From: JBBQXK01 sp038209775
GTDB lineage: Bacteria; Pseudomonadota; Alphaproteobacteria; Rhodobacterales; Rhodobacteraceae
DNA: 64,000 nucleotides
Reading direction: 5' to 3'
NCBI GenBank assembly: GCA_038209775.1
Contig: JBBQXK010000011.1
Span: 26,349-90,348 of the forward strand
Shown here piece after piece: positions 52,625 to 61,658 of the stretch. How positions within the stretch are numbered: the stretch's first letter is position 1; every line of letters starts with the position of its first letter. A program made the position numbers and the translations under genes. The notes under the pieces are model-generated. The model worked only from the letters and a program-made list of their open reading frames with translations, was not told the DNA's origin and ran no database searches.

Positions 52625-53743
52625 ATGGCGGTAAACACCCGCCCCATTTCCGCCGGGCAGGCCCATGACGTGCTGCTGCAAGGCTTCCGCACGCAGGCCG
52701 CCGGGGGGATGACCGCCTCATGGATGCTGCATGGCCGACCCGGCATCGGCAAGACCGAGATCGTGCAGGCCGTGGCCGATGCCACCGGCGCCACCCTTTT
52801 CGACCTTCGCCTGACCACCATCGAACCGCAGGACCTGCGCGGCCTGCCCACCTATGACCACGCGACCAGACGCACCATCTGGTACCGCCCCGAGGATCTG
52901 CCGGATGATCCGGCACGCCCGTCGATCCTGTTTCTCGATGAACTCACCTCGGCGTCACCGATGTTGCAACCCACCGTCTACGGCCTCTTGCAGGAACGCC
53001 GGGTGGGCCGCCACCTCCTCCCCGCCAATACCTTCATCGTGGCGGCGGGCAACGGGGTTGAGGATGGCGCGGTGGCCTATGACATGGGCACTGCCCTGTC
53101 CGACCGCCTGATCCACCTTCTCGTCCGTGCCGACGCCACCGACTGGGTTGACCGCTACGCCCTGCCGCACGCGCTCCACCCCGCCGTCATCGCCTTTATC
53201 CGCACAAGGCCCGACCTTCTGGAGACCACCGAAACCGCCATCAGGCGCGGCGACACCATCGCCTGCACCCCCCGCTCATGGGCCCGCGTCGCCACGATCC
53301 TGACCGCCGTCCCCGACCGCGCCCTGCGCAACATCATGATCGCAGGCACCGTGGGCGAGGCGGCAGCGGCCGAGTTTGCGTTGGTCGCCGACGACATCGC
53401 GGCAACGGTGCAGGTGGCCGAAATGCTGGCGGCCACGCCCAAGGCCCGCCTGCCGATGTATCCGCCCACGATGCACGGGCTGACCGCCCTCGTCTACGGC
53501 CTCGTCACCACCGCCGACGCCGCCACCCTGCCCGCCGCTATCGACATCATGGCCGATCTGCGCCGCCTTGGCACCTTGCGGAACGACGCCGTGTTCGCCC
53601 GCCTGCCGCTGGCCGAACTGACGACCCACGGGTTCGAGACGCTGATCCGCCGCGCGCTTGACGCGGGCTGGCAGCAGGCGTTCCTGAATTCATCCACCTA
53701 CGCCGCCTATGCCGCCGAACGCCGCGCGGCCGGCCTCGAATGA
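52625..53743 (+). CDS. MoxR-type AAA ATPase
   Basis: A 372-residue AAA+ protein: Walker A GRPGIGKTE near residue 38, Walker B ILFLDELTSA near 100, sensor region VAAGNGVEDG and arginine finger region ALSDRLIHLLV. It belongs to the MoxR group, which acts as a chaperone for maturation of metal or cofactor enzymes together with VWA proteins. Its stop overlaps the start of the VWA-like gene (ATGA), so the two are made together. No target enzyme is adjacent on this strand. Confidence 0.9.
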   Translation: MAVNTRPISAGQAHDVLLQGFRTQAAGGMTASWMLHGRPGIGKTEIVQAVADATGATLFDLRLTTIEPQDLRGLPTYDHATRRTIWYRPEDLPDDPARPSILFLDELTSASPMLQPTVYGLLQERRVGRHLLPANTFIVAAGNGVEDGAVAYDMGTALSDRLIHLLVRADATDWVDRYALPHALHPAVIAFIRTRPDLLETTETAIRRGDTIACTPRSWARVATILTAVPDRALRNIMIAGTVGEAAAAEFALVADDIAATVQVAEMLAATPKARLPMYPPTMHGLTALVYGLVTTADAATLPAAIDIMADLRRLGTLRNDAVFARLPLAELTTHGFETLIRRALDAGWQQAFLNSSTYAAYAAERRAAGLE

Positions 53744-54972
53744 CCACCCGCCACAGCAGCCGCGCCGCCACGGCCCTCCAGTCCCTGACCGAGATCGACC
53801 CGGCCATGGCCGCCCTGTCGCTTTGGTGCGCGCACCGCGACGGTGGTCAGGGCATCGCCGACACCACTGGCGACACCATCACCTACGGCCCCGGCTTTGC
53901 CCGCCTTCCCCTGCACGAACAGATCGGCCTTGCCAGCCACCACGTCCTTCATGCCAGCCTGCGCCACAGCGCCCGCATGTCCGCCATGCGGGACCGTCTG
54001 GGCGAACGTTTTGATCCCACCCTCTGGACCATCGCCACCGATGCCATCGTGAATGAGGCACTGCTTCTGGCCGACTACGCCCTCCCCCGCCCCGCCCTGC
54101 GCCTGACCACCCTTCTGACCGCCGCCATCGGCCAGACCGTCCCCGCGCGGCAAGCTCTGGCAGAGTGGGACGCCGAACGCCTGTACCTGCGCCTTCAGGG
54201 CGGCACCGGCAAGGATGGCAGCGCCGCCCGCGCCAAAGCCCACGCGGCACAACAGGGCTTCGTCCCCGATCTTCACCCCGCCACCACCGACGACGGCCCC
54301 GAAACCATCGAACAGGCCGACTGGCAAAACCACGTCACCCGCGCGATGGAGGCCGGGCGCGTCGCCGGGCGCGGCATCGGCATGGTGGGGCGCGATCTGG
54401 CCGACCTGCCAAGCCCCTCGATCCCGTGGGAAATCCACCTTCGCCGCCACCTCGCCCGCGCCCTCTTGCCCCACCCCTACCCAAGCCACCGCCGCCCGGC
54501 CCGCCGCTGGATCGCTGCCGAAGACGCCGCCCGCCGCACCCAGACCCCCGCCCCCCCGTTCGAGCCGGGCCTGTCGCGCGCCACCCCCGCCCCCCGCATC
54601 GCCCTCGCGCTCGACATGTCGGGCTCGGTCGATGACACCCGCCTTGGCCTCTTTCTGGCAGAAGTGCAGGGCATCGCGCGTCGCGTCATGGCCGAGGTCT
54701 GGCTGATCCCCTTCGACGACGCCGCCGACACCCCCATCCGCCTTTACCCCGCCCGCCTTACCCTCCCGCCAGACCTGCGGCGCGGTGGCGGCACCGCCTT
54801 TGGCCCCGCGATCACCATGGCCACCCGCCTGAACCCGTCCATCGCCGTCATCCTGACCGACCTCGACGGCGACCCCGGCCCCGCCCCCCGCTTTCCCGTC
54901 CTCTGGACTGTCCCTGACGACACGGGCCTCATTGCCCCCCCATTCGGCCACGTCCTGTCGATGGCGCACTGA
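53740..54972 (+). CDS. VWA-like protein with N-terminal metallopeptidase-like (DUF2201) domain
   Basis: A 410-residue protein. The N-terminal half (about 1-200) resembles the DUF2201 putative metallopeptidase domain, with an HHVLH segment near residue 68 where an HExxH-type site could sit. The C-terminal half (from about 285) is a VWA-like domain with an intact MIDAS start DMSGS and GGGTAF. It is the partner of the preceding MoxR ATPase. The pair presumably remodels or inserts metal into a client protein, which I cannot identify. Confidence 0.85.
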   Translation: MTTRHSSRAATALQSLTEIDPAMAALSLWCAHRDGGQGIADTTGDTITYGPGFARLPLHEQIGLASHHVLHASLRHSARMSAMRDRLGERFDPTLWTIATDAIVNEALLLADYALPRPALRLTTLLTAAIGQTVPARQALAEWDAERLYLRLQGGTGKDGSAARAKAHAAQQGFVPDLHPATTDDGPETIEQADWQNHVTRAMEAGRVAGRGIGMVGRDLADLPSPSIPWEIHLRRHLARALLPHPYPSHRRPARRWIAAEDAARRTQTPAPPFEPGLSRATPAPRIALALDMSGSVDDTRLGLFLAEVQGIARRVMAEVWLIPFDDAADTPIRLYPARLTLPPDLRRGGGTAFGPAITMATRLNPSIAVILTDLDGDPGPAPRFPVLWTVPDDTGLIAPPFGHVLSMAH

Positions 54973-54999
54973 CGCGATGGCCTCAGCCTTCTCCCCGTT

Positions 55000-55055
55000 T
55001 CTTCTTTGCAAAAATACTCCATGGGGGGTCCGGGGGGGGTGAACCCCCCCGGTCC
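55000..55055. repeat. G-rich intergenic repeat, copy 5 of 7
   Basis: TTTCTTCTTTGCAAAAATAC then TCCATGGGGGGTCCGGGG and GAACCCCCCCGG, between the VWA-like gene and the convergent cox-side gene. Same orientation as copy 2. Confidence 0.8.
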
Positions 55056-55061
55056 TGCCCG

Positions 55062-55748
55062 TCACGCAAGCGCACCGTTTGGCATCATCGCCGCCAGCCG
55101 CGCATGCGCCGATACCGCCCGCACCTCCAGCGCCTCGTCGCGCAGGAACTCCCCCTCGACGAGATTGATCTTCTGCAACAACCGCTCGTCCAGCCCGTCG
55201 CCGAACAGCCCGTCGCGGATCAGCGCCTCTTCTGCCGCCGACAACGCCAGCACCTCGGGCCCCTCATCCCACTGCACCGACACAAAGGTCAGCGGCACGA
55301 TCCGCGCCAGTTCGGATTGCTCGACCACCAGATGCAGAACCCCCACCGTAAGACCACGCCCCGCCGCGATCCGCGTCAGGATCACCCGCGCCCGCGCCCG
55401 CAACAGATCCAACCCCCGCTCGGCCTCGGCAAGCGGCAACAGCGCCGCCCGCGCCTCGGGCGTAAGACGCATCAACTTGGTTTCGGCCAGATGCACCGCG
55501 ACGAACATCAAAAGCGGGGCCTGTGCGATGGCAAGCGCCTTGTCCGGCCAGATCACCGCCGCCGCCGCAAAGGGCATCAGCACACCCAGATAGCGCCACA
55601 ACTCCACCTCGAACAGGATGCGCAGCCACAGCCCGACCGTGGCCCCCCGACGCGGCCACAACGTCACCCGGCCAAAGATCCGCCGGGGTACCTCGCGCAT
55701 TTGCAATGCTGCGGGGTTCCACACCGTCCGGGGCGTCACGATGAACAT
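55062..55748 (-). CDS. Unknown protein with two membrane segments, last gene after coxF
   Basis: A 228-residue protein. Two close hydrophobic stretches occupy about residues 42-80 (LWRYLGVLMPFAAAAVIW; IAQAPLLMFVAVHLAETKL), followed by a soluble, mostly helical C-terminal part. I do not recognise a family. It is co-directional with coxF (54 bp gap) and could be the last gene of the cox operon, comparable in position but not clearly in sequence to coxG/coxK membrane proteins. The start at 55748 follows an AGGAGGGGG run. Confidence 0.6.
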   Translation of the reverse strand: MFIVTPRTVWNPAALQMREVPRRIFGRVTLWPRRGATVGLWLRILFEVELWRYLGVLMPFAAAAVIWPDKALAIAQAPLLMFVAVHLAETKLMRLTPEARAALLPLAEAERGLDLLRARARVILTRIAAGRGLTVGVLHLVVEQSELARIVPLTFVSVQWDEGPEVLALSAAEEALIRDGLFGDGLDERLLQKINLVEGEFLRDEALEVRAVSAHARLAAMMPNGALA

Positions 55749-55802
55749 AGTTCGCACCCCCTCCTGACCACCCAAGGATAGGTGACACGCAGGCGCGCGG
55801 CG

Positions 55803-56615
55803 TCAAGGCGGGCTTGCATCCCGGTTGCCCCGCCGCCGCCACCCCACCACCTGCGCCAGGATCGACAGGGCAATCTCTTCGGGCGTGATCGCATGGATAT
55901 CCAGGCCTGCCGGGGCAGCAACGGCGGCCAGCAGGGCCGGGTCTATCCCGTCCGCCGCCAGCCGCGCCGACAGCGTGGCAAACTTGCGCCGCGATCCGAC
56001 AAAGGCCACATGCCCCGCCCCTATCGCCAGTGCCGCCCGCAGGGCCGCGTCGTCGCCCCGCCCCTGCGTCGCCACCACCACGAATGCCGCACCCGCCGCC
56101 CCGTCGAAACCGCCCCCGACCACTTCGGCCAAACCAGCGTCGTCCAGCCCGGGTGCCGCCAGCGTCCGGTGCAGATCAAACCGCCCCGCCAGTTCGCACA
56201 GCGCCAGGGCCACCGGCCCCGCGCCAAAGATCACCAGACGCGGCTGCGGCAGCACCGGCTCGACAAAGATATCCATCGACCCCTTCGACGGGCAACCGTT
56301 GCGTGCAAACACGATGCCGTCCCGCGCCTCGCCCGCCTGCACGCCCTCGACCTCCAGCAACTCCTCCGGGCGCAGTGACACATATTGCGGCTGGCCCGAC
56401 GCCATCGCCGCCTGCGCCGCCTTTGCCACCGCCGACCGCGCACATCCCCCGCCGATCCAGCCCGCCGCGACGCTGCCGTCACGCAGGATCAGCGCCCGCG
56501 CCCCGGGCTTGGCCGAGGTCGCGGCCAGCGTCCGCACGACCGTCGCCACGGCATAGGGCTCTGACGCGGCGCGCAGCCGCGTGGCCTCGGTCTCGAACAA
56601 CTCCATCCGCGTCAT
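55803..56615 (-). CDS. coxF: XdhC/CoxF-family molybdoenzyme maturation protein
   Basis: A 270-residue XdhC/CoxI-type protein. N-terminal XdhC part: YAVATVVRTLAATSAKPGARALILRDGSVAAGWIGGGCARSAV; C-terminal Rossmann part: LVIFGAGPVALALCELAG near residue 125 and AFVVVATQGRGDDAAL. Such proteins bind the sulfurated molybdenum cofactor and help insert it into the CO dehydrogenase or xanthine dehydrogenase large subunit. The start codon overlaps the coxE stop (ATGA), which ties it to the cox operon. CoxF is the name by position; XdhC is the safe family assignment. Confidence 0.88.
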   Translation of the reverse strand: MTRMELFETEATRLRAASEPYAVATVVRTLAATSAKPGARALILRDGSVAAGWIGGGCARSAVAKAAQAAMASGQPQYVSLRPEELLEVEGVQAGEARDGIVFARNGCPSKGSMDIFVEPVLPQPRLVIFGAGPVALALCELAGRFDLHRTLAAPGLDDAGLAEVVGGGFDGAAGAAFVVVATQGRGDDAALRAALAIGAGHVAFVGSRRKFATLSARLAADGIDPALLAAVAAPAGLDIHAITPEEIALSILAQVVGWRRRGNRDASPP

Positions 56616-57781
56616 ATCCGCGACAACTCCCCCTCCAGTGCCGCCAGATCGTCCAGCGTGCTCGCCGGCGCAAAAAGATCCAGATACGGCAACGCCGCCG
56701 CCATCCCACCCGCCACCGGCGCGTAATCCCGCCATGATTTCAGCGGGTTCAGCCAGATGATCCGTGCCCCCCGCCGCGCCAGCCGCTGCATCGCATCGCC
56801 CAGCATCACGGGCGGGTCGCTGTCGTACCCGTCCGAAAGGATCATGACCACCGTCCGCCCGTTCACCCGCGCCCGGGCATGGGTGGCGGCAAACTGCATC
56901 AGGTTCCCCCCGATCCGCGACCCGCCGCCAAAGCCGTCAGCCAAAAGCGTGATCCGTCCCAGGGCGCGCAATGGGTCATCGTCACGCAAGGCCTCGGTGA
57001 TCCGCACCAGCCTTGTATGGAAAAGGTAGGCATCGGCATCCGCATCGGCCCGCATCAGCCCGGCCAGAAACGCCAGAAACGCCCGCGCATAGGGCCCCAT
57101 CGACCCCGACACATCAACCAGCGCCACAATCCGCACCGGCCGTTCGGGCCGCGCCTGCCGGCACAGGCGCAATGGCTCTCCCCCGGTGCCAAGGCTGGCG
57201 CGGATGGTGCGGCGCAGGTCCACAGCAGCACCCGCCTTCGCCGCCCGCCGCCTGCGAGAACGGCGGTCGCGGATCGCGGCCCCCAGCCGCCGCGCCACGG
57301 CCTCCGCTTCGCGGATGTCGGCGGCACTCACCAGATTGCGCAGGTCGACCTTGGCCAGGTTGCGCACCCGCGACGCCACCAGCCGCCCGTCCGTACCATC
57401 CGCCTCGGCTTCACCCACCCCGTCCGGCCCGTCAGGCGCGCCGGAGCCACTGCCTGCTGCCCCCGTGTCGATCCCGCGCGCGCCAGGCCGGGCCGACCCT
57501 TGCGCCGGATCAACCCGTGGCCGCACCCGCCCCCCGTTCCGCCAATAGGCCGCGAACAGCGCGTCGAACCGCCCCCAGTCCGCCGCCGACCCGCAAGCCA
57601 CCGCCTTTACCGCCCGCCGCAGCGTGTCGATGTCCGGGGCAGTCACGCTCACCGCCCGCAGCGCAAGGTCGGTCTCGGCCACCCCCACCCGGAACCCGTT
57701 GTTGCGCAGATGCACCATGAAGCCTGCCACCCGTGCCACCGGCCCTGCGTCGCGCGCGGCAAAGCGGGTGATCTGGCTCAT
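56612..57781 (-). CDS. coxE: CoxE, VWA-domain protein of CO dehydrogenase maturation
   Basis: A 389-residue protein of the CoxE family: a helical N-terminal part (MVHLRNNGFRVGVAETDLALRAV), a flexible Gly/Arg-rich middle, and a VWA domain with MIDAS DVSGSMG at Asp223 and MILSDGYDSDPP near residue 315. In Oligotropha, CoxD and CoxE work together to assemble the Cu-S-Mo site of CO dehydrogenase. It is fused by ATGA overlaps to coxD upstream and coxF downstream. Confidence 0.93.
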   Translation of the reverse strand: MSQITRFAARDAGPVARVAGFMVHLRNNGFRVGVAETDLALRAVSVTAPDIDTLRRAVKAVACGSAADWGRFDALFAAYWRNGGRVRPRVDPAQGSARPGARGIDTGAAGSGSGAPDGPDGVGEAEADGTDGRLVASRVRNLAKVDLRNLVSAADIREAEAVARRLGAAIRDRRSRRRRAAKAGAAVDLRRTIRASLGTGGEPLRLCRQARPERPVRIVALVDVSGSMGPYARAFLAFLAGLMRADADADAYLFHTRLVRITEALRDDDPLRALGRITLLADGFGGGSRIGGNLMQFAATHARARVNGRTVVMILSDGYDSDPPVMLGDAMQRLARRGARIIWLNPLKSWRDYAPVAGGMAAALPYLDLFAPASTLDDLAALEGELSRI

Positions 57782-58656
57782 GCCGCCTTGCCCGCAATCC
57801 GCTGCGCCACCTCGGTCGGCACCGCCGCGCGGTCCTCGCGGGTTTTCAGCAGCGTCACCAGCGTCGCCTGCAACAGGCCTGCATCCGCCGTCAGGTCGTT
57901 CACGCCAAGCCCGGCCAATGCGCCTGCGAAATCCAGCATCTCGGCCACGCCGGGTTTCTTGTCGAGGTCCTCATGCCGCAGCGCCTGCACGAACCCCACG
58001 ATCTGCCCCATCAGCGCCTCATCCATCCCCGGCAGACGCGCCGCCAGAATGGCCAGTTCCGCAGCCCGGTCGGGATAATCCACATGCGCGTACAGGCACC
58101 GCCGCCGCAGCGCGTCCGACAGATCGCGCGTGCCGTTGGCGGTCAGGATGACAATGGGCCGGGTCACCGCGCGGATGGTCCCCAACTCGGGGATGGTGAT
58201 CGCGAAATCCGACAGGATTTCCAGAAGATAGGCCTCGAATTCCTCATCCGCCCGGTCCACCTCGTCGATCAGCAGCACGGGCGCCACCTTCTGCCGGATC
58301 GCCCGCAACAAGGGGCGCTCCAGAAGGTAAGCCTCGGAGAAAATGCGCTTTTCCACCGCCGCCCCGGTCTCGCCCCCCTCCGCCGCCGCCCTTATCGCCA
58401 GCAACTGCCGCTGATAGTTCCACTCATAGATCGCGTGACCCGCATCCAGCCCCTCATAGCACTGCAACCGGATCAGCTCGCACCCCCGCGCCGCCGCCAG
58501 CGCCCGCGCGACCTCGGTCTTGCCCACCCCCGCCGCCCCTTCCAGCAACAACGGTCGCCCCAGCGACAGCGCCAGATGCACCGCCATCGCGAGGTCGGGC
58601 GAGGCGACATAGCCCTGCCCCGCAAGCGCCGCCCGGATGTCGTCCCACCCGCTCAT
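57778..58656 (-). CDS. coxD: CoxD, MoxR-type AAA ATPase
   Basis: A 292-residue AAA+ ATPase: Walker A EGAAGVGKTEVAR near residue 39, Walker B LLIDEVDRADEEFEAYLL near 113, sensor 1 VILTANGTRDLS, arginine region ALRRRCLYAHVDYPD. In Oligotropha CoxD sulfurates the molybdenum cofactor of CO dehydrogenase and precedes copper insertion. The ATG at 58656 follows GAGGCG. A copy of the intergenic repeat separates it from coxL; it overlaps coxE by ATGA. Confidence 0.94.
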   Translation of the reverse strand: MSGWDDIRAALAGQGYVASPDLAMAVHLALSLGRPLLLEGAAGVGKTEVARALAAARGCELIRLQCYEGLDAGHAIYEWNYQRQLLAIRAAAEGGETGAAVEKRIFSEAYLLERPLLRAIRQKVAPVLLIDEVDRADEEFEAYLLEILSDFAITIPELGTIRAVTRPIVILTANGTRDLSDALRRRCLYAHVDYPDRAAELAILAARLPGMDEALMGQIVGFVQALRHEDLDKKPGVAEMLDFAGALAGLGVNDLTADAGLLQATLVTLLKTREDRAAVPTEVAQRIAGKAA

Positions 58657-58663
58657 CACGCCT

Positions 58664-58722
58664 CTTTCATCTTTGCAGAAATATCCCACGGGGGGTGCGG
58701 GGGGTGTAAACCCCCCCGCTCC
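58664..58722. repeat. G-rich intergenic repeat, copy 6 of 7, inside the cox operon
   Basis: TTTCATCTTTGCAGAAATATCC followed by CACGGGGGGTGCGGGGGG and AAACCCCCCCG, filling the 83 bp between coxL and coxD, which are on the same strand. All other copies seen here lie at gene ends. Confidence 0.8.
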
Positions 58723-58739
58723 TGCCCGCACCACACGCT

Positions 58740-61160
58740 CTACCCATGCAGCCCCAGATCATTTGCGATCTTCCATATCCGCCAATGGTCGTGCGGCATA
58801 TGGCTCTGCCGCAGCCCGAAGGCGCGGAACGCATCATGCACTGCGTTGGAAAACGCAGGCACGCCGCCGACGTTCGGGCTCTCGCCCACCCCCTTGGCCC
58901 CGATCGGATGGTGCGGCGAAGGGGTCTCGGTGTGGTCGGTGGTGTAATGCGGCGTCTCCCAGGCAGTCGGCAGATAGAAATCCATCAACGTCCCGGTCTT
59001 GCAGTTGCCGCCTTCGTCATAGGCAATCTCTTGCCCCATCGCGATGGCCAGTGCCTCGGTCAGCCCGCCATGCACCTGCCCCTCGATGATCATCGGATTG
59101 ATCCGCGTGCCGCAATCGTCCAGCGCATGGAACTGGCGTACCTGGTGTTCGCCGGTGTCCGCATCCACCTCCATCACGCAGACATAGGCGCCAAAGGGAT
59201 AGGTCATGTTCGGCGGATCATAGTAGCTCACCGCCTCCAGCCCCGGCTCAAGTCCCGGAATGGCGTTGTGATAGGCGGCATAGGCGATCTCGGCCATGGT
59301 CTTGAACCGCTCGGGCGCGCCCTTGACGGCAAAGCGGTCGACGTCCCACTCAAGATCGCCGTCGTGTACCTCCAGCAACCACGCCGCGATCATCTGCGCC
59401 TTGGCGCGGATTTTCCGCCCACACAGCGCCGTCGCCGCCCCCGCAACGGGGGTGGACCGAGACCCATAGGTTCCCAGACCGTAGGGCGCGGTGTCGGTGT
59501 CGCCCTCCTCCACCACGATCTTGTCGGCAGGCAGGCCGATCTCACTGGCGATGATCTGCGCGAAGGTCGTCGCGTGCCCCTGCCCCTGGCTGATCGTGCC
59601 CAGCCGGGCAATCGCAGACCCGGTCGGATGCACCCGGATTTCGCAGCTGTCAAACATCCCCATCCCCAGGATGTCACAGTTCTTGACCGGCCCAGCCCCC
59701 ACGATCTCGGTGAAGTGCGTCAACCCGATCCCCAGCAGTTTCCGCGTCTTGCCCGCCTTGAAATCCTCAACCCTTTGCGCCTGTTCGGCGCGCAGACCCT
59801 TGTAGTCCACCGCCGCCATCACCTTGTCCCAGGCGGTATGATAATCGCCCGAATCGTATTCCCAGCCCAAAGCCGACTGATAGGGAAACTGCTCTTTCCG
59901 GATGAAGTTCATCCGCCGCAAGTCAGCCGCATCCATCCCCAGTTCAATCGCCAGAATCTCGATCATCCGCTCGATGAAATACGCGGCTTCGGTCACCCGG
60001 AACGAACAGCGATAGGCGACACCGCCCGGGGCCTTGTTGGTATAGACCCCGTCCACCCCCACATAAGCGACGGGAATGTCATAGCTTCCGGTGCAGATGC
60101 TGAAGAACCCTGCCGGAAACTTGGTGGGGTCGGCACAGGCATCGAATGCGCCGTGGTCCGCCGTCACATGGCAATGCAGGCCGGTGATCTTGCCCTCTTT
60201 CGTCGCCGAAATCCGCCCCTTCATCCAATAGTCGCGGGCGAACGCTGTGGCCATCAGGTTATCCATCCGGTCCTCGACCCACTTCACCGGCACGCCGGTG
60301 ACGATGGACGCCACGATGGAACATATATATCCGGGATAGACCCCGACCTTGTTGCCAAAGCCACCGCCGATGTCGGGCGACACGATGCGGATGTTCGACT
60401 CTGGAATGCCCGACAGCAGCGACGCCACCGTGCGCACCACATGCGGGGCCTGAAACGTGCCCCAGACCGTCAGCTTGCCGTTCACCTTGTCCATCGACGC
60501 CACGCAGCCGCAGGTCTCCAGCGGGCAGGGATGAACGCGGTGGTAATAGATCATCTCTTCGGCCACCACATCGGCGGCCCCGATGGCCTGTTCGGTGGCC
60601 TCTTTATCCCCGGTTTCCCACAGAAAGATATGGTTGTGATGGCGACGCGCCCCATGCGCCCCAGACGTCTGGCCCGCCAGATCCTCGCGCAACACCGGGG
60701 CATCCTCGGCTAGCGCCTTGAACGGATCGACGACGACGGGCAGTTCCTCGTAATCCACCTCGACCAGTTCAATCGCGTCGGCACAGATGTAGCGGTCCTT
60801 CGCCACGACAAAGGCCACCTCCTGCCCCTGGAACAGCACCTTGCCGTCGGCCAGCACCATCTGCTTGTCACCGGCAAGCGTCGGCATCCAGTGCAGGCCA
60901 AGCGGTGCCAGATCGGCCGCCGTCAGAACGGCAATCACCCCCGGCAGCGCCTTGGCCGCATCGGCGTTAATCGATTTGACCCGGGCATGCGCATAGGGCG
61001 ACCTCACAAAATCGCCGAACAGCATGCCGGGCATCTTGATGTCGTCGACATAGTTGCCCTTGCCTTGGGTGAACCGCACATCCTCGACGCGCTTGCGCGA
61101 TGATCCAAGGCCCTTAAGGTTCGCGATCCGGTCATCGCGGGTGGGGGTCTGGTCGTTCAT
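58740..61160 (-). CDS. coxL: Carbon monoxide dehydrogenase large subunit, form I
   Basis: An 806-residue molybdoenzyme subunit that oxidises CO to CO2 at a Cu-S-Mo site. The form I active-site loop VAYRCSFR is intact, with the copper-ligand cysteine at residue 385; form II enzymes have AYRGAGR. Other cofactor motifs: GGGFGNK, FQAPH and the catalytic Glu760 in KGVGESP. The length nearly equals Oligotropha CoxL (809). The start codon overlaps the coxS stop (ATGA). Gene order M-S-L is the form I order. Confidence 0.97.
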   Translation of the reverse strand: MNDQTPTRDDRIANLKGLGSSRKRVEDVRFTQGKGNYVDDIKMPGMLFGDFVRSPYAHARVKSINADAAKALPGVIAVLTAADLAPLGLHWMPTLAGDKQMVLADGKVLFQGQEVAFVVAKDRYICADAIELVEVDYEELPVVVDPFKALAEDAPVLREDLAGQTSGAHGARRHHNHIFLWETGDKEATEQAIGAADVVAEEMIYYHRVHPCPLETCGCVASMDKVNGKLTVWGTFQAPHVVRTVASLLSGIPESNIRIVSPDIGGGFGNKVGVYPGYICSIVASIVTGVPVKWVEDRMDNLMATAFARDYWMKGRISATKEGKITGLHCHVTADHGAFDACADPTKFPAGFFSICTGSYDIPVAYVGVDGVYTNKAPGGVAYRCSFRVTEAAYFIERMIEILAIELGMDAADLRRMNFIRKEQFPYQSALGWEYDSGDYHTAWDKVMAAVDYKGLRAEQAQRVEDFKAGKTRKLLGIGLTHFTEIVGAGPVKNCDILGMGMFDSCEIRVHPTGSAIARLGTISQGQGHATTFAQIIASEIGLPADKIVVEEGDTDTAPYGLGTYGSRSTPVAGAATALCGRKIRAKAQMIAAWLLEVHDGDLEWDVDRFAVKGAPERFKTMAEIAYAAYHNAIPGLEPGLEAVSYYDPPNMTYPFGAYVCVMEVDADTGEHQVRQFHALDDCGTRINPMIIEGQVHGGLTEALAIAMGQEIAYDEGGNCKTGTLMDFYLPTAWETPHYTTDHTETPSPHHPIGAKGVGESPNVGGVPAFSNAVHDAFRAFGLRQSHMPHDHWRIWKIANDLGLHG

Positions 61161-61648
61161 TCGGCGGCCTCCTTGGCGGCGTTCATGGTGGCTGCGGCGG
61201 CAAGGATCGACTTGACGATGTTCTGATACCCAGTGCAGCGGCACAGGTTTCCGGCCATGCCGAACCGTATCTCGGCCTCGGTCGGGTTCGGATTTTCCTG
61301 CAACAGCCGGTGCGCGCTGGTGATCATGCCGGGCGTGCAGTAGCCGCATTGCAGCCCGTGGTGTTCACGGAACGCCGCCTGCAACGGGTGCAGCGCGTCG
61401 GGCTTGCCAAGCCCCTCGATGGTGGTCACCTCGGCGCCCGCAGCCTGGGCGACAAACACGGTGCAGGATTTCACCGACTTGCCGTTCATATCCACCGTAC
61501 AAGCCCCGCAATGCGAGGTTTCGCAGCCGATATGCGGGCCGGTCAGCAGCAGCCGCTCACGCAGGGTATGGATCAGCAACTCACGCGGTTCCGCCATAAA
61601 TTCATGGACTTCGCCATTTACGGTCAGACTGATGGGCATCTTGGCCAT
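61157..61648 (-). CDS. coxS: Carbon monoxide dehydrogenase small (2x[2Fe-2S]) subunit
   Basis: A 163-residue iron-sulfur subunit that carries electrons from the molybdenum site to FAD. The N-terminal plant-type cluster has Cys42, 47, 50 and 62 (GCETSHCGACTV); the C-terminal cluster has Cys101, 104, 136 and 138 (CGYCTPGM; NLCRCTGYQNIV). Length is normal. GGGAG precedes the ATG at 61648. It lies 10 bp after coxM and overlaps coxL by ATGA. Confidence 0.97.
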   Translation of the reverse strand: MAKMPISLTVNGEVHEFMAEPRELLIHTLRERLLLTGPHIGCETSHCGACTVDMNGKSVKSCTVFVAQAAGAEVTTIEGLGKPDALHPLQAAFREHHGLQCGYCTPGMITSAHRLLQENPNPTEAEIRFGMAGNLCRCTGYQNIVKSILAAAATMNAAKEAAE

Positions 61649-61658
61649 GGGTGTCTCC

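Noticed and set aside
58740..61160. Form II (CoxL-like) molybdenum hydroxylase
   Set aside because: The active-site loop is AYRCSFR, not AYRGAGR, and the gene order is M-S-L rather than S-L-M.
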